DNA of 64,000 nt. Source: JBFJKD01 sp041600415 (GTDB lineage: Bacteria; Pseudomonadota; Gammaproteobacteria; Pseudomonadales; Porticoccaceae). The notes beneath the pieces were generated by a model. It did not search any database. It saw nothing but the letters and a program-made list of their open reading frames with translations, and was not told the DNA's origin. The translations under genes were made by a program, and so were the position numbers. Shown here piece after piece: positions 56,970-64,000 of the stretch. The stretch lies in NCBI GenBank assembly GCA_041600415.1, contig JBFIKF010000001.1, positions 372,001-436,000 on the forward strand, read 5' to 3'. How positions within the stretch are numbered: the stretch's first letter is position 1; each line of letters starts with the position of its first letter.

Positions 56970-56994
56970 GTCGCGCGGGATTAATCCGCGCGAC
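56970..56994. terminator. Hairpin between glyA and the convergent OMP gene
   Basis: GTCGCGCGG (56970-56978), a seven-base loop, CCGCGCGAC (56986-56994), perfect pairing nine bases after the glyA stop. No T-run follows on either strand, so it is a transcript-end hairpin rather than a proven intrinsic terminator. Confidence 0.5.
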
Positions 56995-57005
56995 CCGGTA
57001 ACGGT

Positions 57006-58031
57006 TTAAAAACCGACGGAAATACCCGCAACGATGCGCTGGTCCACGTCTGTCTGCTCGCCCTTGTGGTTTTCCACGACGGGTATGGCGTAGGACAGAT
57101 AGCCGCTCCAGTTATCGGTCAGGGACAGGCGGATACCCGGCGCAAAATAAATTTTCGTGCCCCCTGAGTGGGTGTCGGCCGTGCCCGCCACTTTATCCTT
57201 GCCGCGTGTTTCGCCATTCAATTCGAGTACCAGGTCCCACCGCATGCCGTTGCTGTGCAGCATCCCATGGTGATCCTGGTGGTGTTGCGCATGGTGTTGA
57301 TGGGGTGCGGCCAGTCGATAGGTCAGAGCGGCGTTGTAGGATAGCGCGTTACCAATCTCCGCGCCCTGGGCACCGCCGTTAGTGGCGTGGTACAGCACAT
57401 TGGCGTGCAGGTTTACCGCTGTCAGCCGCCTGCTGACCGCCACACCAGCCAGGTAATCGAGGGAACCGGAGCCCGGCTGGAACTCTGTTTCAAAACGGTG
57501 CCCGCCGCTGTCTTTAACATCAGTCTCACCGGTGGGGGCCTTGATACCGAACAGCAGGGCAACATCGGTGTTGTCGCCAGCGACAACCTGGTAGTGTCCG
57601 AGCAGCACCAGGTCGCCCAGCCCCGACGAACCGCCGTGGCGATGTGCTTCGGCCACATCGTCCTCAATTTCCGCTTCATTGATAGAGCGCCGTTCGATAT
57701 AGGGTATCTGCAGGCTGGCAGTCAGGCGTTCGCTGATGCCCCAGGCGAGGGAAAGCGTGGTTTTCGTCAGGCGCTCCACGCTGTGCACGCCCTCCAGTCC
57801 ATTTTCTGCGAAGTGGGCAAGCTCGTTGCTGCTAAACCCGTCGAAATCGGTCATTTCGGTGCGCAGTCCGCCAGACCACCCACCCTCGGGGAGAACACTT
57901 GCGGATACGGTGTTGATGGGTCCAGTGTTGTCGGCGCCAAACGCCATGGAGGGATGGTCAGCCAAGGCCGTTGTACCCAGTGACAAACCGCTGATAACTA
58001 ATAACAGACGACAATAAAAAGACATATTCAT
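57006..58031 (-). CDS. Outer-membrane beta-barrel protein with His-rich loop, function unknown
   Basis: A 341-residue protein with signal peptide (LLLVISGLSLGTTALA) and an alternating beta-strand pattern ending in Phe (IVAGISVGF), typical of outer-membrane barrels. It resembles the loosely defined MetA-pathway-of-phenol-degradation-like/transporter OMPs. Two His-rich stretches are notable: EAHRHGG and APHQHHAQHHQDHHGML, probably in loops, suggesting metal binding. ATG at 58031 overlaps the end of an upstream small frame as ATGA; a second ATG is at 58025. GAGGAG lies 11 bases upstream of 58031. Confidence 0.72.
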   Translation of the reverse strand: MNMSFYCRLLLVISGLSLGTTALADHPSMAFGADNTGPINTVSASVLPEGGWSGGLRTEMTDFDGFSSNELAHFAENGLEGVHSVERLTKTTLSLAWGISERLTASLQIPYIERRSINEAEIEDDVAEAHRHGGSSGLGDLVLLGHYQVVAGDNTDVALLFGIKAPTGETDVKDSGGHRFETEFQPGSGSLDYLAGVAVSRRLTAVNLHANVLYHATNGGAQGAEIGNALSYNAALTYRLAAPHQHHAQHHQDHHGMLHSNGMRWDLVLELNGETRGKDKVAGTADTHSGGTKIYFAPGIRLSLTDNWSGYLSYAIPVVENHKGEQTDVDQRIVAGISVGF

Positions 58032-58294
58032 GTTATGGCAAACTCCTCGTGAAAACCGTGAAAACCGTGAAAACCGTGGGTGGGTTGCGCCAATTCCAGT
58101 AGTGGTGACGAAGTAGGCGAGTCTACTAGCGTGGTCAGACTATCCATCAATACACTAACGGCCAACGCTGAGGCGCAAACTGACAGTAAAGCGGTAGCGG
58201 TAATGCGGTTGACTTGCGGAGGGTATGGCCGGAGAACGCCAGCTAAACACCAAGTGCGCGCAGATCCAGTTGTTGTTTTGCCATGGGCGGGCAC
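58028..58294 (-). CDS. Possible small membrane/secreted protein with HGF repeats
   Basis: An 88-codon frame from GTG 58294 (overlapping the DyP gene end by 52 bp) to a TGA that overlaps the OMP start as ATGA. It has one hydrophobic stretch (ITATALLSVCASALAVSVLM), then a C-terminal part ending in three HGF copies encoded by the 9-bp repeat at 58048-58078. The first 29 residues look like chance translation, and no other standard start gives a clean signal peptide. It may be a real coupled peptide or simply leader DNA; I lean slightly to the latter. Confidence 0.25.
   Translation of the reverse strand: MPAHGKTTTGSARTWCLAGVLRPYPPQVNRITATALLSVCASALAVSVLMDSLTTLVDSPTSSPLLELAQPTHGFHGFHGFHEEFAIT
58048..58078 (+). 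repeat. 9-bp tandem repeat, 3.4 copies
   Basis: CGTGAAAAC occurs three times in a row (58048, 58057, 58066) plus CGTG. It lies 17-47 bp upstream of the His-rich OMP start, immediately before its GAGGAG site. Confidence 0.9.
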
Positions 58295-59175
58295 CAGAAA
58301 TAGCCGCCAGTCAGCGGACGGGTAAAATTGAATAGCGCGTCGCTGACCCCGTCTTCAATGCCAACCATGCGCGATAGCAGTGCTTCATAGGCGTCGAAGG
58401 ATTTGCCGAACGCCACAAATACCAGTCCCGCTTGCTGAGCGTTGGCCCAGGGTATGGATCGCCTGAGAATAAAGGCTTCGGGAGTGAAGCTTTCCTGAGC
58501 GGTGCGTTTGACGTGAGCGGAAATCGGCGCAGAAGCGAATTCTTTGTTGTCACTTTTACGTCGGCCAATGGTGTTGTCCTGGGTTCGCCGGGGCATGGCG
58601 TCGAAGGTGTCGAGATCGTGTACCCACTGCTGCACGGCGACAAAGCTACCGCCATTAAGTCCCGGGCTGGCGTTGGCGACAATCGCGGCGTTAACGGCTT
58701 GCTTTCCGGTAGGATTTTCCGTGCCGTCTTCGTATCCGGTTAAATCCTTGCCACCCTGGTACACAAAGCCATCCAAGGTTTGCGACGGTAAAAAAGTGGG
58801 CGCGAGGGTGCGTAACAGCGCGCGGCTACGGTGTAACAGATCGCCCTGGTCGTCGCCGCGCAACCAGCACCACAGGGCGGACGGGGTGGAGGGAATATCG
58901 AAACCGGGACCCGACAGCCGTGGGAACAGTCGCAATCCCTTAATTTCACCGTCAAGGGCCTGCGTCAGGGCCTGGCCAATACCGACGACCAATCTTGAAC
59001 CATCGGCAAGTTTAGCCAACGCTTTAAGTGCCCCGCGGGGATCGGCGTTGGGCACCAGGTCAAACCAGTGGTAGCGGGACAGGGGCGGTACGTCCGCGAG
59101 AATGCCAGCTTGTGTGGTTGTGTTTGCGGTCGACCGCTTCGTGCTGGTTTTTCCGGTGTTTTTACCGCTGGCCAT
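58243..59175 (-). CDS. Dyp-type peroxidase
   Basis: Heme peroxidase of the DyP family, 310 residues, using H2O2 to oxidise dyes, phenolics or porphyrins. The distal Asp motif GYEDGTENP (148-156) and the proximal heme ligand His221 in SAHVKRTAQESF are present, as is FVAFGKSFDAYE near the end. No Tat or Sec signal is seen; the N terminus is Lys/Thr-rich (KNTGKTSTKRSTANTTTQAG), so it may be cytoplasmic. It is on the minus strand upstream of the His-rich OMP gene and divergent from nrdR. Confidence 0.92.
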   Translation of the reverse strand: MASGKNTGKTSTKRSTANTTTQAGILADVPPLSRYHWFDLVPNADPRGALKALAKLADGSRLVVGIGQALTQALDGEIKGLRLFPRLSGPGFDIPSTPSALWCWLRGDDQGDLLHRSRALLRTLAPTFLPSQTLDGFVYQGGKDLTGYEDGTENPTGKQAVNAAIVANASPGLNGGSFVAVQQWVHDLDTFDAMPRRTQDNTIGRRKSDNKEFASAPISAHVKRTAQESFTPEAFILRRSIPWANAQQAGLVFVAFGKSFDAYEALLSRMVGIEDGVSDALFNFTRPLTGGYFWCPPMAKQQLDLRALGV

Positions 59176-59379
59176 GGGTTACTCCGATCAAATATTCAGG
59201 GAAGGTGGCTCGGCATAAGTTTGCCAAAAAACGTACAGAGAATAAGGTGCCGTAAAAACAGGATTGGTTCAACCGGGAATCTATCCTGTGCGTGATGTAA
59301 TGGTTGGCAGGGAAGCGAGGGTCCGGCTTCAACTGTGCTAAAATTCCCGGCCTTTTCAAACGATTATTGGCCGTCCACC

Positions 59380-59853
59380 ATGCACTGCCCTTTTTGCGGC
59401 AAAGATGACACCAAGGTAATCGACTCGCGACTGGTCGCCGAGGGCGGCCAGGTGCGCCGCCGTCGCGAGTGTGTGTCCTGCAAGGAACGCTTTACCACCT
59501 ACGAATTGGCGGAGTTACTGATGCCGCGGGTTATCAAACAGGATGGTACCCGTGAGCCCTTCGATGAAAACAAATTACGTTCCGGTTTGCACCGCGCCCT
59601 GGAAAAACGTCCCGTAAGTGTCGAAGCGGTGGAGGCTTCTATTTCCCAGATCAAACGGTTGTTACAGGGAACCGGAGAGCGTGAAATTCAATCGCGGGTG
59701 ATTGGTGAGCAGGTCATGGCACAACTGCGCAAGCTGGACGAGGTGGCCTACGTGCGCTTTGCCTCCGTGTATCGTAGTTTTCAGGACTTAAATGAGTTTC
59801 GTGCCGAGCTGGATCGCCTGGAAAAACAGGGGTTTGCCGAGGACGAGCAGTGA
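59380..59853 (+). CDS. nrdR: Transcriptional repressor NrdR
   Basis: ATP/dATP-binding repressor of ribonucleotide reductase genes. The 157-residue protein has a zinc ribbon ([10 protein letters not shown] ... [14 protein letters not shown]) and an ATP-cone ([20 protein letters not shown]). The ATG at 59380 is the universal NrdR start MHCP; the upstream frame is not coding. Its end overlaps ribD as GTGA. First gene of nrdR-ribD-ribE-ribB-ribH-nusB-thiL. Confidence 0.96.
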   Translation: MHCPFCGKDDTKVIDSRLVAEGGQVRRRRECVSCKERFTTYELAELLMPRVIKQDGTREPFDENKLRSGLHRALEKRPVSVEAVEASISQIKRLLQGTGEREIQSRVIGEQVMAQLRKLDEVAYVRFASVYRSFQDLNEFRAELDRLEKQGFAEDEQ

Positions 59854-60956
59854 GCGGGAGCGATGCGCATCGTCATATGGCGCGGGCTCTGCAGCTGGCC
59901 AGAAACGGCTGGTATACCGCCCGACCCAACCCGCGGGTGGGATGTGTTATCGTGCGCGCCGGCCAGGTGGTGGGCGAAGGCTGGCACAGTCGTGCGGGCG
60001 AGGCCCATGCCGAAGTTAACGCATTATCCGCCGCGGGCGACAAGGCCCGTGGCGCAACGGCCTATGTCACTCTTGAGCCCTGTAATCACCAGGGACGCAC
60101 CGGACCCTGTTCCAGGGCGCTGGTCGCGGCAGGGGTGGAGCGCGTGGTGTATGGCATGCGCGATCCCAATGGTCTTGCGGGCGGGGGCCTGCAGACCCTG
60201 CGCGAGGCAGGCATTGAGGTTGTTGGGCCGTGCATGGAAGATCAGGCGGCGGCGCTTAATCCGGGATTTATTAAACGTTGCCGCGAACAGCTGCCGAGAG
60301 TGACCCTCAAAGTGGCAATCAGTCTGGATGGGCGCACTGCTATGGCCGATGGCGCAAGTCGCTGGGTCACCGGGCCGGAAGCGCGTCGAGATGGGCAACG
60401 TTTGCGTGCCCAGAGCGATGCCGTGATTACCGGTATCGGCACGGTGTTGCAGGACGATCCTGCCTTTACCGTACGGGCCTCGGAACTGGATGTTCCCGAT
60501 GCGGCAGGGGTGGCGCGGCTGCAACCATTGCGGGTCATTGTGGACAGCACCTTGCGCACCCATTCCGGCCTGCGCATTCTCGAACCCCCGGGCGCGGTGT
60601 TATTGGCCACTGCTGGCGCGCACGGAGTCGCTCCCGGTGGTGCAAATGTCGAAGTGTGTGCGGTGCCCGACGGGGGCGGCAAGGTGGATTTGCGCGGCCT
60701 GCTGGCACTCCTGGCGACCCGCGGTTGCAACGACGTGCTGGTAGAAGCGGGGGCTAAATTGAGCGGTGTTTTTCTGCGCTCTAGGCTGGTCGATGAAATA
60801 GTTGTCTACATGGCGCCCAGGTTATTGGGCAGTCGCGCCTTGCCGATGGCGCAGCTGCCGTTCGACGGGCTGGACGAGAGCATCCCGTTAACTATCACGG
60901 ATATGCGCGCCGTCGGTAAGGACTGGCGCGTCACCGCGCTACCAGGAAAACAGTGA
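59850..60956 (+). CDS. ribD: Bifunctional riboflavin deaminase/reductase
   Basis: Deaminates then reduces the pyrimidine intermediate of riboflavin synthesis. The 368-residue protein has the deaminase zinc site (HAEVNAL and [11 protein letters not shown]), then the reductase domain with [20 protein letters not shown] and [15 protein letters not shown]. The start is GTG at 59850, overlapping the nrdR stop by four bases. No FMN riboswitch is seen upstream of nrdR or ribD. Confidence 0.96.
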   Translation: MSGSDAHRHMARALQLARNGWYTARPNPRVGCVIVRAGQVVGEGWHSRAGEAHAEVNALSAAGDKARGATAYVTLEPCNHQGRTGPCSRALVAAGVERVVYGMRDPNGLAGGGLQTLREAGIEVVGPCMEDQAAALNPGFIKRCREQLPRVTLKVAISLDGRTAMADGASRWVTGPEARRDGQRLRAQSDAVITGIGTVLQDDPAFTVRASELDVPDAAGVARLQPLRVIVDSTLRTHSGLRILEPPGAVLLATAGAHGVAPGGANVEVCAVPDGGGKVDLRGLLALLATRGCNDVLVEAGAKLSGVFLRSRLVDEIVVYMAPRLLGSRALPMAQLPFDGLDESIPLTITDMRAVGKDWRVTALPGKQ

Positions 60957-61577
60957 ATGTTTACAGGTATTATTGAAGGGCGCGGAGTTGTTGCCGCGAG
61001 CGAGCGACGGGCCGGCGATCTACGGGTGCGAATCGACACTGGCGAGCTGGATCTTACGGACGTCAGACTGGGTGACAGTATCGCGGTCAACGGCGTTTGC
61101 CTGACGGTGGTGGACTTACCGGGCGCGGGGTTTATTGCCGACGTGTCCGTGGAAACACTGAATTTGACCACCGCGGGCGCATGGCACTCCGGTATGCGAG
61201 TCAATCTGGAAAAAGCATTAACGCCGACTACCCGCCTCGGCGGGCATCTGGTGAGCGGTCATGTCGATGGCGTGGGCGAAGTGGTATCGCGGCACGCGGA
61301 CGCCCGCTCGGTGCGCTTTTGCATGCGCGCCCCCGCTCATCTGGCTCGCTATATTGCCCACAAGGGCTCCGTTGCTGTGGATGGCGTCAGTTTGACTGTC
61401 AACCGCGTCGATGGCTCGGAGTTTGAACTGAATATCGTGCCCCATACTCTGGAGCACACCCTGTTCGGGGATTATCAGCCAGGGGTGCAGGTGAATCTGG
61501 AAGTGGATGTGATCGCGCGCTACCTCGAGCGCTTGTTGGGGAACGACAAGGCGACCAGCGACTATTCGGCGCCGTAG
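60957..61577 (+). CDS. ribE: Riboflavin synthase, alpha subunit
   Basis: Dismutates two lumazines to riboflavin. The 206-residue protein has two homologous lumazine-binding halves, MFTGIIEGRGVV ... GDSIAVNGVCLTVV and GHLVSGHVDGVGEVV ... KGSVAVDGVSLTVN. It starts directly after the ribD stop (no spacer). Also called ribC in some genomes. Confidence 0.95.
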   Translation: MFTGIIEGRGVVAASERRAGDLRVRIDTGELDLTDVRLGDSIAVNGVCLTVVDLPGAGFIADVSVETLNLTTAGAWHSGMRVNLEKALTPTTRLGGHLVSGHVDGVGEVVSRHADARSVRFCMRAPAHLARYIAHKGSVAVDGVSLTVNRVDGSEFELNIVPHTLEHTLFGDYQPGVQVNLEVDVIARYLERLLGNDKATSDYSAP

Positions 61578-61613
61578 CGGCACATTCCGCAAATTGTTAT
61601 GAAGGTTGAAGTG

Positions 61614-62723
61614 ATGAAACTCAATACCGTGGAAGAGCTGATCGACGATATCCGCCAGGGGAAGATGGTCATCCTGATGGACGACGAAGATCGGGAAAAT
61701 GAAGGTGATCTGGTGATCGCCGCGCAGTGCGTGCGCGCCGAGCATATTAATTTTATGGCCAGGTACGCGCGCGGTCTTATCTGCATGACGTTGACGGAGC
61801 AGCGTTGCAAACAGTTGGCGCTGCCATTGATGGTGACCAGCAACAACGCCAGTCACGGTACTAATTTCACGGTATCTATCGAAGCTGCGGAAGGTGTTAC
61901 CACAGGTATTTCAGCCGCGGATCGCGCACTTACCGTACAGGTGGCGGCCGCCAAAAATGCCACCCCCGACGATATTGTGCAGCCGGGCCACATCTTTCCC
62001 CTGCGCGCTCAGGAAGGCGGCGTTTTGAGTCGCGCGGGACACACCGAAGCGGGTTGTGATCTGGCGCGCCTTGCCGGGTACGAACCGGCTTCGGTCATCG
62101 TGGAGATTATGAACGACGACGGCACCATGGCGCGGCGGCCCGATCTGGAAGCATTTGCCGTACAACACGGTATTAAAATGGGAACCATCGCCGATCTGAT
62201 TCATTATCGGGTGGTTAACGAGCGTACTCTGAAGTGCATAGGTGAACGTCAGATTGACACTACGTTCGGTGAGTTTACCCTTAAAACCTATCTGGATACG
62301 GCGCGGAAAAATAAGCATTTTGCGTTAGTGAAGGGGGAAATTTCCGCCGATAAACCCATACCCATTCGCGTGCATATTCCAAGCACCGGACGGGATATTT
62401 TGTCAGTGGAGCGCACTGGGCCGTACCCAACGTGGACGATCCACAAAGCCATGCAAAAAGTGGCTGAAGAGGGTTGTGGCGCGATCGTATTGCTTCATCA
62501 CGCTGAAACCTTTGAAGAGATCGAAGGGGAACTCGATGCACTACAGGCCAATCAGAGTAAGGTCAGAAGCGCGGCAGAGATGGTGTATTTGCAGGTTGGT
62601 GCGGGCTCGCAGATATTGCGGGATCTGGGTATAAAAAAAATGCGCGTCATGAGCGCGCCGTTTCGTTTTAATGCAATTTCCGGCTTTGATCTGGAAGTCG
62701 TCGATTATATTGAGTGCCCCTGA
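61614..62723 (+). CDS. ribB: 3,4-dihydroxy-2-butanone-4-phosphate synthase with degenerate GCH II-like domain (RibBX type)
   Basis: Makes the four-carbon unit of riboflavin from ribulose 5-phosphate. Residues about 1-205 are RibB: DDEDRENEGDLVIAAQ (metal-binding acids), SHGTNFTVSIEA and RAGHTEAGCDLA. Residues about 206-369 resemble GTP cyclohydrolase II but lack its zinc-binding Cys cluster (the GxxCxSExxHGxC region is missing), so they should not have that activity. Such fusions are known as RibBX; a separate ribA would then be needed elsewhere. ATG at 61614 with AAGG eight bases upstream is preferred to ATG at 61599. Confidence 0.92.
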   Translation: MKLNTVEELIDDIRQGKMVILMDDEDRENEGDLVIAAQCVRAEHINFMARYARGLICMTLTEQRCKQLALPLMVTSNNASHGTNFTVSIEAAEGVTTGISAADRALTVQVAAAKNATPDDIVQPGHIFPLRAQEGGVLSRAGHTEAGCDLARLAGYEPASVIVEIMNDDGTMARRPDLEAFAVQHGIKMGTIADLIHYRVVNERTLKCIGERQIDTTFGEFTLKTYLDTARKNKHFALVKGEISADKPIPIRVHIPSTGRDILSVERTGPYPTWTIHKAMQKVAEEGCGAIVLLHHAETFEEIEGELDALQANQSKVRSAAEMVYLQVGAGSQILRDLGIKKMRVMSAPFRFNAISGFDLEVVDYIECP

Positions 62724-62775
62724 GCTCGCGGGCTGCTTTTTTACAGTGTGCTGCGGGGCCTAACCTGGATATGTT

Positions 62776-63252
62776 ATGAGTGAAATTCGACCGATAGAAG
62801 GTTCCTTCGAGGCAGGCAATGCGCGCTTCGCGATTGTGGTCAGTCGTTGGAATGGCAATATTACTGAGAATCTTCTCGCCGGCGCGTTGCGCGCCCTGGC
62901 GCGCCACGGTGTTACCGAGGAGTGTATTCAGGTGGTGCGCGTCCCCGGGGCGTTTGAATTGCCACTGGCAGCCCTGAAGCTGGCCGACAGCGGTAACTAT
63001 CAGGCGATCATTACCCTCGGCTGCATTATCCGGGGCGGGACGCCACATTTTGAGTATGTGTGTGGCGAGTGTGCACGGGGCATTGGCGAAGTCGCGTTGG
63101 CGACAGAACTGCCCGTAGCCTTTGGCGTACTGACCACGGACAACCTGCAACAGGCAGAGGAGCGCTCTGGAGAGGGGCAGGAGAATAAAGGCGAAGAGGC
63201 GGCGCTTACCGCACTGGAAATGGTGTCGTTGTGCAAATGGTTGGAGACTTGA
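62776..63252 (+). CDS. ribH: 6,7-dimethyl-8-ribityllumazine synthase
   Basis: Condenses the RibB and RibD products to the lumazine precursor. The 158-residue protein has FAIVVSRWNGNITENLLAGA, VRVPGAFELPLAALKLA, and ALGCIIRGG-like LGCIIRGGTPHFEYV with the catalytic His region. Normal size and start (ATG 62776). Confidence 0.95.
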   Translation: MSEIRPIEGSFEAGNARFAIVVSRWNGNITENLLAGALRALARHGVTEECIQVVRVPGAFELPLAALKLADSGNYQAIITLGCIIRGGTPHFEYVCGECARGIGEVALATELPVAFGVLTTDNLQQAEERSGEGQENKGEEAALTALEMVSLCKWLET

Positions 63253-63255
63253 TCG

Positions 63256-63708
63256 GTGGCTGCCGCACCCCTGCCATCCACCCGCAAGAAAGCGCGTCAT
63301 CTGTTAGTGCAGGCGCTCTATCAATGGCACCTGGCGCAGGAAGATATTGCCACCATCGAAGCGCAGTTTCACACCGACCATAGTATGACCAAGGTAGACA
63401 CGCAGTTTTTCGGGGAGCTGTTGCATGGTATTCCCGCGAACCTTGCAGAAATTGACGCCGCTTACGACCAGTTTCTTGATCGCGAGACGGATAGTCTCGA
63501 CCCCGTTTCCCGGGCCGTGCTGCGCCTGGGCACTTATGAGTTGATGTTTCGCATCGATGTTCCCTATAAAGTTGTCATTAATGAATCCGTCAATCTGGCC
63601 AGGACATTTGGCCCGACCGAGGCACATAAATACATTAACGGCATTCTCGACAAAGTCGCTCGCGTCACGCGGCGCGTCGAATTGTCGGCGGGTCGGGCGC
63701 GCGGCTGA
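63256..63708 (+). CDS. nusB: Transcription antitermination factor NusB
   Basis: RNA-binding factor that with NusE forms the rRNA antitermination complex. The 150-residue protein has KARHLLVQALYQWHLAQEDI at its start and DPVSRAVLRLGTYELMFRID, VVINESVNLARTFG, YINGILDKVAR at the end, as in E. coli NusB. The start is GTG at 63256, three bases past the ribH stop. Confidence 0.95.
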   Translation: MAAAPLPSTRKKARHLLVQALYQWHLAQEDIATIEAQFHTDHSMTKVDTQFFGELLHGIPANLAEIDAAYDQFLDRETDSLDPVSRAVLRLGTYELMFRIDVPYKVVINESVNLARTFGPTEAHKYINGILDKVARVTRRVELSAGRARG

Positions 63709-63740
63709 CGGGAGCCGCGCTAACCGGGGCAAGGCGCACC

Positions 63741-64000
63741 ATGGTCGTAGATGAATTCAGTCTGATCGATACCTATTTTGCCCGGCATCAGCGCGCCGAT
63801 GTCGGGGTTGTGCTCGGTATCGGCGACGACTGCGCGCTGTTGTCCCCCACACCGGGCATGGAGCTGGCGATCACCACGGATACGCTGGTGGGCGGCGCAC
63901 ATTTTCCTGACTCGGGCGCCCCCGGCGAAATTGGTCAACGGTCACTGCGGGTCAATTTGAGCGATCTGGCAGCGATGGGCGCCCAGCCGCGCTGGTTTCA
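63741..64000 (+). CDS. thiL: Thiamine-monophosphate kinase, 5' part
   Basis: Phosphorylates thiamine monophosphate to the diphosphate. About 86 residues are visible before the window end. VVDEFSLIDTYFARH is followed by VLGIGDDCALLSPTPG, the Mg-ATP-binding motif, then ITTDTLVGGAHF and RSLRVNLSDLAAMGAQPRW, all typical of ThiL. ATG at 63741. Follows nusB as in other gammaproteobacteria. Confidence 0.94.
   Translation, partial: MVVDEFSLIDTYFARHQRADVGVVLGIGDDCALLSPTPGMELAITTDTLVGGAHFPDSGAPGEIGQRSLRVNLSDLAAMGAQPRWF

Noticed and set aside
59176..59379. FMN riboswitch for the rib genes
   Set aside because: None of the conserved FMN element sequences is present before nrdR or ribD.

Overview
The window is chromosomal DNA of a gammaproteobacterium, roughly 55-60% G+C by eye. 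Two conserved blocks support this: tolC-nudF-DUF1249-cpdA-yqiA-parE has the E. coli gene order, and glyA ... nrdR-ribD-ribE-ribB-ribH-nusB-thiL is a classic gammaproteobacterial run. Two beta-oxidation-like modules, a valine catabolism operon and an AlkB/Baeyer-Villiger cluster suggest an aerobic heterotroph using lipids or hydrocarbons, perhaps a marine Cellvibrionales-type organism. That placement is inference only. TTG start codons are frequent. I found no tRNA, rRNA, CRISPR array, insertion sequence or prophage.

Layout. 1-6135: LPS core genes (3' end of hldE, waaA) around a minus-strand operon of an FAD oxidoreductase, an aldo/keto reductase and a P-loop kinase-like protein, then tolC. 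6316-13250: nudF, DUF1249, cpdA, yqiA, parE, parC. 13443-18685: a beta-oxidation-like operon (two acyl-CoA dehydrogenases, MaoC hydratase, HSD17B4-like SDR, thiolase). 18738-20036: MscS channel and a charged exported protein. 20164-23621 (minus): aceK, a lambda-P-like helicase loader and a DnaT-like protein with three DnaT domains. 23742-27995: radA, then a cobalamin riboswitch controlling a BtuB-like receptor and a small membrane protein. 28146-34983: amt, half-size GDT1 protein, DUF4404, SPOR lipoprotein, ettA, SLC13 permease. 35093-41829: an SDR and a complete valine-degradation operon.

42026-44621 is a more AT-rich restriction-modification island: an EcoRII/PspGI-type endonuclease, a Dcm-type methyltransferase with an N-terminal HTH, and a Vsr mismatch endonuclease. 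A perfect 15-bp palindrome lies over the predicted -10 of the methyltransferase gene. 44877-52974 is an oxidative catabolic cluster (acyl-CoA-dehydrogenase-like oxygenase, GlcG-like protein, DUF1330, LLM monooxygenase, DUF1993, AlkB-type hydroxylase, SDR, Baeyer-Villiger monooxygenase). 53301-55459: an ECF sigma factor, a probable membrane anti-sigma factor and a two-PDZ periplasmic protein. 55699-64000: glyA and the nrdR-rib-nusB-thiL run, interrupted by a DyP peroxidase / His-rich outer-membrane protein insertion.

Most notable: the chromosomal primosome-like pair (triple DnaT plus lambda-P-like loader), the self-regulated R-M-Vsr island, the AlkB/BVMO pathway, the uncharacterised operon between hldE and waaA, and several short tandem repeats placed exactly at gene starts or junctions.
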